From: DATEDA01 sp963744255
Lineage (GTDB): Bacteria > Pseudomonadota > Gammaproteobacteria > Burkholderiales > SG8-39
Direction: 5' to 3'
Length of the DNA: 64,000 nucleotides
NCBI GenBank assembly: GCA_963744255.1
Contig: CAVUSZ010000017.1
Location: 1-64,000 of the forward strand
This document shows, piece by piece, positions 1 through 7,864 of this stretch; position 1 is the first letter of the stretch; every line of letters begins with the position of its first letter. The notes under the pieces are model-generated. The model saw only the letters and a program-made list of their open reading frames with translations. It was not told where the DNA came from and made no database searches. Both the position numbers and the translations under genes were made by a program.

Positions 1-1
1 G

Positions 2-301
2 GAACGCACCGGGGAGATCGGCCTGCTGCGCGCGGTCGGCGCCACGCGACGCGCGATCCTCGCGCTCTTCCTCGGCGAAGCGGCGCTGCTCGCGGCCATC
101 GGCGGGGCCGCCGGGCTTGCGCTGGGGCTCGGGGTCGCGGGGCTTCTCAAGCTCGTGCTGCCTGCGCTGCCCGTGCACACGCCTTGGTCCTACGCAGTGC
201 TCGCGGAAGTGCTGGCGGTTGCAGTCGGTATCGCCGCGGGCATGCTGCCCGCGCGGCGCGCGGCGCACCTCGATCCGCTCGAGGCGTTGCGCAGCGAATG
301 A
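2..301 (+). CDS. ABC transporter permease, C-terminal end (FtsX/MacB type), 5' truncated
   Basis: The first 99 codons are open from the window edge and end in TGA at 299-301. The peptide starts with the ERTGEIGLLRAVGATRRAIL signature found in the C-terminal part of FtsX/MacB/LolC-type permeases. Two hydrophobic membrane segments follow, and the protein ends in the family's usual 'PARRAAHLDPLEALR' cytoplasmic tail. It would be the membrane subunit of an exporter of lipoprotein, lipid or drug type. The substrate cannot be told because the N-terminus and the ATPase lie outside the window. Family assignment is firm and function is only general. Confidence 0.85.
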   Translation, partial: ERTGEIGLLRAVGATRRAILALFLGEAALLAAIGGAAGLALGLGVAGLLKLVLPALPVHTPWSYAVLAEVLAVAVGIAAGMLPARRAAHLDPLEALRSE

Positions 302-452
302 CTCGCGGTCGGGGTCGTGCGAACGGGCCGTCGCCCGGCACTTCGGTCGTTCGAGCCGAATTTCTTTGTGCGTCGGCGGCCGATTCGTTAGGCGAATCCA
401 TAACCCACCTCCCCGGACTATTTGTTACCCATCTCCCTGACCGCTCAGCGCT

Positions 453-1530
453 TCACACCCGCTGCAGATTTCGCAGAGTCGCCTTCCTGCCGACCGCGGC
501 ACGTTTCTCGATCAGCATGGAATCACCAAATTCGTGACTCCGATAGCCGTAGGCTTCGAGCGCTGCGCTCGCTCTGCTGAGCGCGGCACCATCGGCGAAC
601 GCGCGCAGCACTTGGTAGTGGCTGGTGTCAGGCTCGTGCGTGCCTGACAAGATCGCGTCGACGATTCGCAACTCCGTCGACGCACCGATGCGCTGATCGG
701 CAACGCCGTCGCCGGCGTGCACGACGCCGTCGCGCGCGCCGGCGTGCTCGAGCGCGCGCACCACCGTCGTGCCGATGGCGATGACACGCCCGCCTAGCAC
801 CTTCGCGCGCCGGAGGGCGGACGCCGTCGCCGCCGGGATCCGATAGGGCTCGTCGAGCGGCAACCGCGCGTCGAGGGCCGGGTCGCCGGTCGAAGAGATC
901 CCTGCCGCCAGGGTGAGCGTCGCGAAGACGACGCCGCGGCTTCGCATCGCCCCGAGCGACTTCCAGTCGAGCACAAAGCTGGCCGAAGGGGGCTCGAAAG
1001 CGACTGGCGCGGTGGCGATCGGTGTCCAGACATCCCAGAGAGCGAGCGGCATGGGGATATGGGCGTACTGGATCGGCCGTCCGTGGCGCGCGATCCCCGC
1101 CCAGAGGCTCGTTCGGCGCTCCGGCAAAGCGCAGCGTCACAAGACGCGGATGTCCAAGCAGCGCCTCAAAGATTGCCGTCAGCGGCCCGAGCTGAAGCGC
1201 GTCGCCGCGCGACAGCGCGGGAGGCGGCTCGCGGTCCTCGGTACGCGTGCGGTAATCTCCGGCGCCGAATATGACGGCGGAGAAGCGAACGTCTTCGCGG
1301 CTTAGCGATGAGCGCCCGGCGAGCCTCGCTTCTATCGCCGCGCCGCTTGGGACATGCCTACCGCCCAGGCTCGCCGGAAGCGTCGCCGCATCGTTCGCCA
1401 CCACAAGATCGCCCGGGCGCAGGTAATCGACGAACTTCGAGCGCGGCGCTTGTGTGATTCGTCCGCCTGCATCGACGACGAGAAGCCTCGCATCAGGCGG
1501 CCGCTGGACGGGGCGGTCGGCCGCTATCAT
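453..1530 (-). pseudogene. queA: QueA-like S-adenosylmethionine:tRNA ribosyltransferase-isomerase, frameshifted
   Basis: Two overlapping minus-strand frames together give about 358 residues, the normal QueA size. QueA makes epoxyqueuosine in the tRNA wobble position from SAM. The N-terminal half begins MIAADRP at 1530 and contains 'LRPGDLVVANDAATLPASL'. The C-terminal half contains 'RHGRPIQYAHIPMPLALWDVW' spread over the catalytic region and 'TGDPALDARLPLDEPYRIP'. The frame changes between roughly 1105 and 1127. The ATG at 1530-1528 overlaps the TGA of the upstream SDR gene as ATGA, so the two are translationally coupled. The sequence belongs to the shorter, divergent QueA branch and may not be the housekeeping enzyme. 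The frameshift may be a sequencing error. Confidence 0.75.
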
Positions 1531-2225
1531 GCGCGCGCTTTCTTGAGCGCCGCCGCGATCGCATCTGCGAGCTCGCGCGCCGCCGCTTCGGGCCGCTTGA
1601 GCGTCGCGGGATCGGCATCGGGCAGCGCGAACGCGTGCAGCGGCGTATCCATGTCGCCCGGGTCGAGCGAAAGGAAGCGCACGCCTTCGGCCGCAAGCTC
1701 TTCGTTCCAGATACGGCTCATGTGGTGCAGGGCGGCTTTGCTCGCGCCGTAGGCGCCCCATTCGGCGTACGGATTTACGGCAGCGTCGCTTGAGACGTTC
1801 AACACCACGCTGCCCCGCCCTTCGCGCGCCGACGAACCCAATGCGCCGAGCAGCGCCTTCGTGAGACGGAACGGCCCGAGCACGTTCGTGGCGAGCGCGC
1901 GCTCGAAGTCCTCGCACTCGGTATCGGCGAGCAGCGCAAGCGGCACCGGTCCGAGGCTCGAGGCGTTGTTGACGAGCACATCAAGCCCGCCGAAGCTGGC
2001 GATGATTTGTAACGCGATCGGATGGATCTCCCCCTTGCGCGCGACGTCGCCGACGATGCCGTGCGTTCCGACGTGCGCGCGCGCCACCTCGGCGACGCGC
2101 TCGGCGTTGCGGGCGACAAAGGCGACGCACGCGCCGCGCCGCCGCAATTCCCGCAGTAGCGCGAGCCCGAGGCCCGACGTGCCGCCGGTAACGGCGGCTC
2201 TGACAGTGTTGAGATCAGGAGTCAT
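1527..2225 (-). CDS. Short-chain dehydrogenase/reductase, SoxR-controlled
   Basis: This 232-residue classical SDR has the cofactor motif TGGTSGLG near residue 15, 'NNAS' near 85, a catalytic Ser in 'NVSSDAA' and YGASK (YxxxK) near 160. The substrate is unknown. The reading frame extends upstream to 2264, but that stretch contains the SoxR box and -35 element. The ATG at 2225, only a few bases from the predicted transcription start, is therefore the better start and implies a nearly leaderless mRNA. It is the first gene of a two-gene operon with the QueA-like gene (ATGA overlap). A redox-stress role is inferred from the promoter only. Confidence 0.85.
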   Translation of the reverse strand: MTPDLNTVRAAVTGGTSGLGLALLRELRRRGACVAFVARNAERVAEVARAHVGTHGIVGDVARKGEIHPIALQIIASFGGLDVLVNNASSLGPVPLALLADTECEDFERALATNVLGPFRLTKALLGALGSSAREGRGSVVLNVSSDAAVNPYAEWGAYGASKAALHHMSRIWNEELAAEGVRFLSLDPGDMDTPLHAFALPDADPATLKRPEAAARELADAIAAALKKARA

Positions 2226-2233
2226 GGGCTGCG

Positions 2234-2264
2234 AGGCTACAAGTTCAAGTGAACTTGAAGTCAA
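2234..2264 (-). promoter_or_regulatory. SoxR box within a 19-bp-spacer promoter for the SDR/QueA-like operon
   Basis: On the minus strand TTGACT (2264-2259) and TAGCCT (2239-2234) are separated by 19 bp. This is the over-long spacer typical of SoxR/MerR-activated promoters. The spacer holds the perfect 7-2-7 palindrome TTCAAGT-GA-ACTTGAA at 2244-2259, which matches the CAAGT..ACTTG core of the known SoxR box. The soxR gene starts 31 bp away on the other strand, so the same site may also autoregulate soxR. The -10 is weak, as expected for an activated promoter. Confidence 0.8.
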
Positions 2265-2289
2265 GACCCCGTTGCGCTAGGCTCGCCGC

Positions 2290-2739
2290 ATGGACAACGT
2301 GCTCACCATCCAGAAGATCTCCCGCCGCAGCGGCGTGTCGGCTTCCGCCTTGCGTTTCTACGAGGAGCGCGGGCTCATCAGCTCGCAGCGCGCCGACTCG
2401 GGCCACCGCCGCTTTGCGCGCGCGGTACTGCGCCGCATCGCCTTCATCGTGTTCGCGCAGCGCATCGGACTTTCGCTCGAGGAGATCGGCGCCGAGCTCG
2501 CGAAGCTCCCTGCGGGCCGGGCGCCGAGCGGGCGCGACTGGGGGCGCCTCTCGCGCCAGTGGTCGGCGCGGATCGACGAGCGCATCGCCGAGCTCGAGCG
2601 GCTCAAGGCCGGGCTCACCGAATGCATCGGCTGCGGCTGCCTTTCTCTCGAGCGCTGCCGGTTCGCCAACCCTGCCGACCGCGCCGCGCGGCTCGGCCCG
2701 GGCCCACGCTACTGGATCGGCGATCGGCCCGGCAAGTAA
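2290..2739 (+). CDS. soxR: Redox-sensitive transcriptional activator SoxR
   Basis: This 149-residue MerR-family protein has an N-terminal winged HTH ('ISRRSGVSASALRFYEERGL', residues about 8-27) and a dimerisation helix. It also has the SoxR-specific [2Fe-2S] cluster motif C-x2-C-x-C-x5-C in 'CIGCGCLSLERC' near residue 115, followed by the conserved 'NPADRAARLGPG' tail. SoxR senses redox-cycling compounds through oxidation of this cluster and untwists promoters with 19-bp spacers. Exactly such a promoter lies directly upstream on the opposite strand, driving a SDR/QueA-like operon. Cys spacing and length fit the family well. ATG 2290 is the first start after the box. Confidence 0.93.
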   Translation: MDNVLTIQKISRRSGVSASALRFYEERGLISSQRADSGHRRFARAVLRRIAFIVFAQRIGLSLEEIGAELAKLPAGRAPSGRDWGRLSRQWSARIDERIAELERLKAGLTECIGCGCLSLERCRFANPADRAARLGPGPRYWIGDRPGK

Positions 2740-2848
2740 GCTCTATGCTTTCCCGGTCATTGGGGAGAAGACGCCTCGCCGCCTGGTGGCGAACGGTGCA
2801 GACCGGTGTGGTCCGCAATAATTCGATCGGGCTTCCGGGTGATCGAGG

Positions 2849-2928
2849 AACTGTCCCGAACTAGTCGTCGGAAAGGTCCAACTAACTGACCGAGAGGGGA
2901 GTGAAACCGGGAAGTATTCGGGACAGTT
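2849..2928. repeat. 80-bp element bounded by perfect 12-bp inverted repeats
   Basis: AACTGTCCCGAA at 2849-2860 is repeated in exact inverse as TTCGGGACAGTT at 2917-2928. The 56 bp between them have no ORF. The arrangement looks like a MITE or the joined ends of a deleted insertion sequence. It lies about 30 bp before the tRNA-derived attachment site. It could also fold as a long hairpin in RNA. Confidence 0.5.
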
Positions 2929-2961
2929 TCGACTTAACCCTTTGATTTGGCTTACGTCTGA

Positions 2962-3012
2962 ATCTGCATGGGGTGCAGGGGGTCGAGTGTTCGAATCACT
3001 TCGCCCCGACCA
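2962..3012 (+). other. 3' half of tRNA-Pro(GGG) gene: probable integrase attachment site (att)
   Basis: The sequence reads as the anticodon arm (CTGC-ATGGGGT-GCAG, anticodon GGG), variable loop, T-arm (GAGTG-TTCGAAT-CACTT), 3' acceptor strand CGCCCCG, discriminator A and CCA of a proline tRNA. The expected 5' half (acceptor CGGGGCG, D-arm) is absent upstream. A 3'-half tRNA copy next to a tyrosine integrase is the classic product of site-specific integration into a tRNA gene. The integrase stop codon (2996-2998, minus strand) lies inside this copy. Confidence 0.7.
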
Positions 3013-4435
3013 ATCGACTCAATGAGTTAGGCCGCGCACTCGCGGCCTTTTCATTTTCCTGCGTGAGTTTTGCGTGAGTTTCGGCGGCCGCGCCGCCGAT
3101 CACACGAATCACGCTCGTCGATTCACCGACCGAGAGCACTTTCTCCACGGCCTCCTGGAGCTCGTCGATCCAAGACCGGGAGTAGTGCGTGGTCACGCTC
3201 TCATTCTTGTGGCCGAGCAACACCTGTCTCAGCTCGTGCGCTACGCCGACGGCCTTCAACCGAGCCCCGAAGGTGTGCTTGAGATCGTGGATCCGGCGTT
3301 GCTGGAGCCCAGCCTCTTTGCGCGCCTTGGTGAAGGCGTTCTTGTTGATCGCGGTCATCGGCTGCTTCGTGCGCGGCGAGCTGAACACGTGCGTCGCATG
3401 CTTGTCCCGCCGCGCCTCGACGATCGCGCGGGCGACGCTGTTGAGAACGACCAGCCGGTAGTTCTCGTAGTCGCCGCCCTTGTGAAAGTCGGGCGGAAGG
3501 ACGAACACGCTCGGCGCTCCATCGATCTCTCGTTCCCATTCCCATCGCAGGCCGCAAACCTCCGCCTCACGCAGGCCCGTGTTCACCTTGAACAGACACA
3601 TCTCGGCGAGGTGCTTCGAAAGCTTTGACAACAATCTTCGCTCCTCCTCGCGCGAGAGCGGGAAGGGCGGTCGAGTCAGGCCCTTCGGAAGCCGTAGTCG
3701 CGGCGGCATCTGCCGCAACCACGGTCGTCGGGTCGATTTCTCTCGCCATTCCCGCGCCGCCTTGTTCAAGATCCGGGCGACGCGCTGCAGCGTCACAGCT
3801 ATCGTCCGCGGCTTGACACCATCCCTCTTCCGCTGCATCACGAAAGGGGCCAGCGTCTCGTTGCAAATCTCCTCGAGCTGCAGCTCGCCGATGAACGGAT
3901 CCACGAGGCGGATATGCCAGGCGGTGTCATCGAGTTGCTTCTGCGCCTTCGCGCGAGCCTCGCCGTCATCGTCGAAGCCGAACTTCTCGGTCAGGCGTTC
4001 CCGCTCTTCGGCGAGGTGCCGGACCGCAGCTTCTCGGAAAGTTCTGCGAGGATCTTTTCCGAATAGCTTTGCTTGGCGGATCTCGTCGATCTGCTTCGCA
4101 ACCCACGACTCGGCCGTTCGCTGCGAGACCTGGCCAAGCCGGGCGAAGATCCGCTCTCCTCTGAACCGCTTGTCGACGGTTCGGTTACCGGCGGCATAGT
4201 CGCCGGCTGCGGGCTTCCCGACGCGCTCAAGCGCGGGGGGATCGGTATCAGGCGCTCGCCGGCGTCTCAGCACCAGTGCGGGCAGGCACAACGCCCGACT
4301 GCGGGACGGACGAGCGCGGACGGCTGCAGGTCGCCGCGGAGCAAGACTCGAGGGGTTCGAGCGGGAGGACACCAGCGTCGCTGGACCGCATCCCAACGCA
4401 ATAACGTGATGGCGCTTGGTTTTGGGAGGACGCAT
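2996..4435 (-). CDS. Tyrosine-type site-specific integrase
   Basis: The C-terminal catalytic domain is clear. It has the first Arg in 'NTGLREAEVCGLRW', the His box 'IHDLKHTFGARL', 'LLGHKNESVTTHYS' with the second His, and the Tyr nucleophile in THYS. The position usually held by the second triad Arg (HDLRHTF) is Lys here. A SAM-like core-binding region precedes it ('RTFREAAVRHLAEERERL'). The first roughly 75 residues from ATG 4435 are Arg/Pro-rich and unlike an integrase, so the true start is uncertain and may be nearer 4230. The gene runs into the tRNA-Pro-derived att copy and ends within it. It mobilised, or still could mobilise, a genomic island, but no second att was found in the window. 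Confidence 0.8.
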   Translation of the reverse strand: MRPPKTKRHHVIALGCGPATLVSSRSNPSSLAPRRPAAVRARPSRSRALCLPALVLRRRRAPDTDPPALERVGKPAAGDYAAGNRTVDKRFRGERIFARLGQVSQRTAESWVAKQIDEIRQAKLFGKDPRRTFREAAVRHLAEERERLTEKFGFDDDGEARAKAQKQLDDTAWHIRLVDPFIGELQLEEICNETLAPFVMQRKRDGVKPRTIAVTLQRVARILNKAAREWREKSTRRPWLRQMPPRLRLPKGLTRPPFPLSREEERRLLSKLSKHLAEMCLFKVNTGLREAEVCGLRWEWEREIDGAPSVFVLPPDFHKGGDYENYRLVVLNSVARAIVEARRDKHATHVFSSPRTKQPMTAINKNAFTKARKEAGLQQRRIHDLKHTFGARLKAVGVAHELRQVLLGHKNESVTTHYSRSWIDELQEAVEKVLSVGESTSVIRVIGGAAAETHAKLTQENEKAASARPNSLSRLVGAK

Positions 4436-4562
4436 AGCATCGCCGCCATTCGAAGGCGTCGCGTTTGCACCTGGCCGGCGGCGCTGATTGACGGCGTGCC
4501 TTAAAAACTGCAAAGATCATCAATCGTCCCTCGAAATCCGGTCTCACCTACTCGGGTCGCCC

Positions 4563-5639
4563 GTGTCTGATAAGCAGATCGCGCCGCAGGACGTCCCTTT
4601 TCGCGGCATCGTCGAACAAGCCTTGGCCGGGGTTTATGTCAGCTGGGACGCAACGTTCCAGTACGTGAACGAAACGTTCGCTGCGATGTTCGGCTACCGG
4701 CCTGACGAGTTCGTGGGAACCCATTTCAGGGATGTCGTAACACCTGACCGTATCGACGACGTGATGGAGAAGTTCCGTCAACGGATCACGGGGGAAGTTC
4801 CGACCATTCGCTACACGACGAAATGCTTTCACCGGGACGGACATGTGATCCATCTCGAAGTTCACGGATCCCTGGTGGAGTATCGGGGGCGGCCTGCCGT
4901 GGCAGGCGTCGTGATCGATATCACCGAGCGGGTTCAGAGAGAGGAAGAACTGCGCCGTTCGCGCGAGCAGCTGCGCGAGCTCGCGGTCTACGTGAATACC
5001 TCGCGAGAGGAGCAACGCGCGGCGTTTGCGCGCGAAGTGCACGACGTTCTGGGCGGCATGCTTACTTCCGTCAAAATGGACGTGACGCGGATTCTCCGTC
5101 GCGCTGAGGCGCCGGAACTGGCCGAGATCCGGTCGATCGCCGCGGATCTTGTATCGCTGGTTCAGGAGACGATCGATACGGCGCGCCAGATCTCCGACGA
5201 AGCGCGTCCGCGAATCCTCGACTCACAAGGACTCGTCCCGGCGATCCGGGACGCGCTGGGGCGCTTTGGCAAGCGACATGCGCTGCAGACCTCGCTGACC
5301 ATGGAAGGACGCGAGCCGAGTCTATCCGGAGCGCGCGCCATCCAGTCCTATCGGATCTTCCAGGAGGCCTTGACCAATATCGCCCGGCACGCAAACGCCC
5401 ACGGGGTTGCCGTGCGCTTGCGTTGTGAGGACGGCGTCTTTGAAATGAGAGTGACAGACGACGGTCGTGGTATTGAACGCGGTTCCATGCGCCGCGGCGG
5501 CATCGGGTTGGTCAGCATGGCCGAGCGGGCCCGCGAGATCGGCGCGACGCTCCAGGTCGAGGGAGATGTTGCCGCAGCGGGTACCACGGTGTTGCTGGTC
5601 GTGCCGATCACCGACCAGGAACGGACGGACGGTGATTGA
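4563..5639 (+). CDS. PAS-domain sensor histidine kinase (NarX/DegS-type)
   Basis: The protein has about 358 residues from GTG 4563; the frame is open back to 4488. A PAS domain ('FRGIVEQALAGVYVSWDATF') lies at about residues 12-125 and runs into the PAC end 'VVIDITERVQREEEL'. Then come a HisKA_3 dimerisation domain with the phospho-acceptor His in 'AREVHDVLGGMLTSVK' and a HATPase_c domain with N-box 'EALTNIARHANAH', 'DDGRGI' and 'GIGLVSMAERA'. There are no membrane segments, so the signal is probably cytoplasmic. Its stop overlaps the response regulator start by 8 nt. The pair sits directly upstream of the paa operon, so control of paa is possible but unproven. Confidence 0.85.
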   Translation: MSDKQIAPQDVPFRGIVEQALAGVYVSWDATFQYVNETFAAMFGYRPDEFVGTHFRDVVTPDRIDDVMEKFRQRITGEVPTIRYTTKCFHRDGHVIHLEVHGSLVEYRGRPAVAGVVIDITERVQREEELRRSREQLRELAVYVNTSREEQRAAFAREVHDVLGGMLTSVKMDVTRILRRAEAPELAEIRSIAADLVSLVQETIDTARQISDEARPRILDSQGLVPAIRDALGRFGKRHALQTSLTMEGREPSLSGARAIQSYRIFQEALTNIARHANAHGVAVRLRCEDGVFEMRVTDDGRGIERGSMRRGGIGLVSMAERAREIGATLQVEGDVAAAGTTVLLVVPITDQERTDGD

Positions 5640-6264
5640 GCTTCTCATCGTCGACGATCACACCATCTTCAGAGCGGGTGTGAAGCGGCTCATTGGGGAC
5701 GAAAGCGATATGCGGGTCGTCGACGAAGCATCCGATGGCGCGACCGCATTGTCCAAGATTCGTAGCCGCCGCTACGACGTTGTACTGCTCGACATTAACA
5801 TGTCGGGACGCAGCGGCCTGGACACACTCGCCGCTATCCGGGCGGAGCACCCCCGTCTGCCCGTCGTCATGCTGTCGATGTACGCCGAAGAGCAGTACGC
5901 GTTGCTTGCCCTTCGCGCCCGCGCGAACGCTTACCTCTCCAAGGATGTCGATCCGGGCGAGCTTCTCTTGGCCATCAGGCGTGTCGCGCAGGGGGGGCGG
6001 TACGTGACCCCGAGCGCCGCGGCAAGCGTGCTGATGGAGATGGATCGGGCGGGTGACAGAAGCCTCCATGAGACGCTTTCGCCACGAGAAATGCAGATCA
6101 TGATGAAGATCGTCAAGGGCGTGTCGCTGACGGAGATCGGCGTTCAGATGTGCTTGAGCGTCAAGACCGTGAGCACCTATCGGTCTCGCATCCTGGAGAA
6201 ACTGGGCGTAGCGAGCAACGCGGAGCTGGTTCAATACGCCATGCGCAGCGGGTTGGTCGACTAG
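5632..6264 (+). CDS. NarL/FixJ-family response regulator
   Basis: This 210-residue protein starts at GTG 5632, overlapping the kinase stop (TGA 5637-5639). The receiver domain has the acidic pocket 'VDDH', the phospho-acceptor Asp in 'VVLLDINMSGRSGLD' and Lys in 'AYLSKDVDPGELL'. The C-terminal LuxR-type HTH contains 'LSPREMQIMMKIVKGVSLTEIG' and 'CLSVKTVSTYRSRILEKLGV' (GerE motif). It is the cognate partner of the upstream PAS kinase. The target genes are unknown; the paa operon starts 268 bp downstream on the same strand. Confidence 0.9.
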   Translation: MIELLIVDDHTIFRAGVKRLIGDESDMRVVDEASDGATALSKIRSRRYDVVLLDINMSGRSGLDTLAAIRAEHPRLPVVMLSMYAEEQYALLALRARANAYLSKDVDPGELLLAIRRVAQGGRYVTPSAAASVLMEMDRAGDRSLHETLSPREMQIMMKIVKGVSLTEIGVQMCLSVKTVSTYRSRILEKLGVASNAELVQYAMRSGLVD

Positions 6265-6278
6265 CTCAGCTGACTGGC

Positions 6279-6300
6279 CCGGCCCGCTTTACCGGGCCGG
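6279..6300 (+). terminator. GC-rich hairpin after the two-component operon
   Basis: CCGGCCCG (6279-6286) and CGGGCCGG (6293-6300) form a perfect 8-bp stem with a 6-nt loop, 15 bp after the response regulator stop. There is no T-tract, so it would be a weak or Rho-assisted terminator or attenuator ahead of paaA. Confidence 0.35.
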
Positions 6301-6532
6301 CCCACCGCCGCGGCGGTGTCCGAAAGCGGGCGCCTACGGCGGCGCACTCTCAGAAGATTCCTACACGAGTCAGGGAAGGTTCTGACTCAACACACTCGTC
6401 GCGTCCTTCTAGCATCCGTCCCACATTACGCGGTCCTGGCTCCCGAGTGGTTGAGCAGGCCCGCACGAAGTGGACCGGTCGACGCCACCCGTTGTGAACG
6501 GGCTCCGTCGACCCCCGATGCAAGGAGGTGAC

Positions 6533-7534
6533 GTGTACGCGCAGTTGGTCGAGACAGGCGCAAGGCGCCTGCAGTCTCTTGACGAGATGTCGGCAGAAGA
6601 GCGCGCCTTCCAGGAGCGCATCGACGCTGGCATCAAGATCGAGCCCAAGGACTGGATGCCCGAGGGGTATCGGAAGACCCTGGTCCGGCAGATCTCGCAA
6701 CACGCCCATTCGGAGATCGTGGGGCAGCTGCCCGAGGGCAACTGGGTCACGCGCGCTCCCACGCTCAAGCGGAAGTCGATTCTGCTCGCCAAGATCCAGG
6801 ACGAGGCCGGTCACGGCCTGTATCTCTACAGTGCGGCGGAGACGCTTGGCGTTTCGCGCGACGAGCTGCTCGCGGCACTCCATTCTGGCAAGGCGAAGTA
6901 CTCGAGCATCTTCAACTATCCGACGATCAGCTGGGCCGATATGGGTGCGATCGGGTGGCTGGTCGATGGCTCGGCGATCATCAACCAGATTCCGCTCTGC
7001 CGGTGCTCCTACGGCCCCTACTCACGCGCAATGATCCGCGTCTGCAAGGAGGAGTCGTTCCACGCGCGCCAAGGGTACGACATCATGCTCGCGCTCTGCC
7101 GCGGCACCGCCGAGCAGAAGCGGATGGCGCAGGACGCGCTCGATCGCTGGTGGTGGCCGGCGCTCATGATGTTCGGCCCGTCAGACGCTGAGTCCGTGAA
7201 CAGCGCCCAGTCTGCACAGTGGCGGATCAAGCTGGCGTCAAACGACGAGCTGCGCCAGAGGATGGTCGATCAAACGGTGCCTCAAGCGGAGTACCTCGGG
7301 CTGACCATTCCGGATCCGAACCTGCGCTGGGATGAGGAGACCGGCCACTACCAGTTTGGTGCAATCGACTGGGACGAGTTCCATAACGTTCTCAAAGGCA
7401 ACGGCCCGTGTAACCGCGACCGCCTGCGCACGCGGGTTGAGGCCTACGAGCAAGGTGCCTGGTTCCGCGACGCGCTGGTCGCGCACGCCGAGAAGCAAGC
7501 GGCGAAGACGGCCGCTGAGAGCAAAGCGGCCTGA
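6533..7534 (+). CDS. paaA: Phenylacetyl-CoA 1,2-epoxidase, catalytic subunit PaaA
   Basis: PaaA is the diiron catalytic subunit of the PaaABC(D)E multicomponent oxygenase, which epoxidises the ring of phenylacetyl-CoA. The 333-residue product has ferritin-like ExxH ligand motifs in 'KIQDEAGHGLYLYSA' and 'CKEESFHARQGYD', and the family signature 'WMPEGYRKTLVRQISQHAHSE'. GTG 6533 is chosen because a near-perfect Shine-Dalgarno, AAGGAGGTGA, ends just before it. An in-frame ATG at 6518 would swallow that ribosome site. It is the first gene of a ten-gene same-strand run. Confidence 0.95.
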   Translation: MYAQLVETGARRLQSLDEMSAEERAFQERIDAGIKIEPKDWMPEGYRKTLVRQISQHAHSEIVGQLPEGNWVTRAPTLKRKSILLAKIQDEAGHGLYLYSAAETLGVSRDELLAALHSGKAKYSSIFNYPTISWADMGAIGWLVDGSAIINQIPLCRCSYGPYSRAMIRVCKEESFHARQGYDIMLALCRGTAEQKRMAQDALDRWWWPALMMFGPSDAESVNSAQSAQWRIKLASNDELRQRMVDQTVPQAEYLGLTIPDPNLRWDEETGHYQFGAIDWDEFHNVLKGNGPCNRDRLRTRVEAYEQGAWFRDALVAHAEKQAAKTAAESKAA

Positions 7535-7560
7535 CGGTCCACGATTCCAAGGAGGATGCG

Positions 7561-7845
7561 ATGAGCAAGGAATGGCCGCTGTGGGAGGTCTTCATCCGCA
7601 GCCAGCACGGGCTGGCGCACAAACACGTCGGCAGCCTGCACGCGCCCGATGCGGAGATGGCGATCAACAACGCGCGCGACGTATACACGCGGCGCAATGA
7701 GGGCATAAGCATCTGGGTGGTGAAGGCCGCAGAGATCTCGTCGAGCAGTCCGGGCGACAAGGTGCCGCTGTTCGAACCCTCCAATACAAAGGTCTATCGA
7801 CACCCCACGTTCTTCCCAATGCCGGAAGAAGTGAAGCACCTGTAG
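7561..7845 (+). CDS. paaB: Phenylacetyl-CoA epoxidase subunit PaaB
   Basis: This 94-residue protein matches PaaB in size and in the motifs 'WPLWEVFIRSQHGLAHKHVG' and 'LHAPDAEMAINNARDVYTRR'. PaaB is a small structural subunit that bridges PaaAC heterodimers in the epoxidase. It starts 26 nt after paaA with AAGGAGG at 7550-7556. No oddities are seen. Confidence 0.95.
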   Translation: MSKEWPLWEVFIRSQHGLAHKHVGSLHAPDAEMAINNARDVYTRRNEGISIWVVKAAEISSSSPGDKVPLFEPSNTKVYRHPTFFPMPEEVKHL

Positions 7846-7864
7846 CAACACCGCGGAGCTGGCC

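Noticed and set aside
401..444. Two degenerate copies of TAACCCAcCTCCCcGgaC about 24 bp apart before the QueA-like gene
   Set aside because: Too imperfect and short to call a repeat or an IS end.
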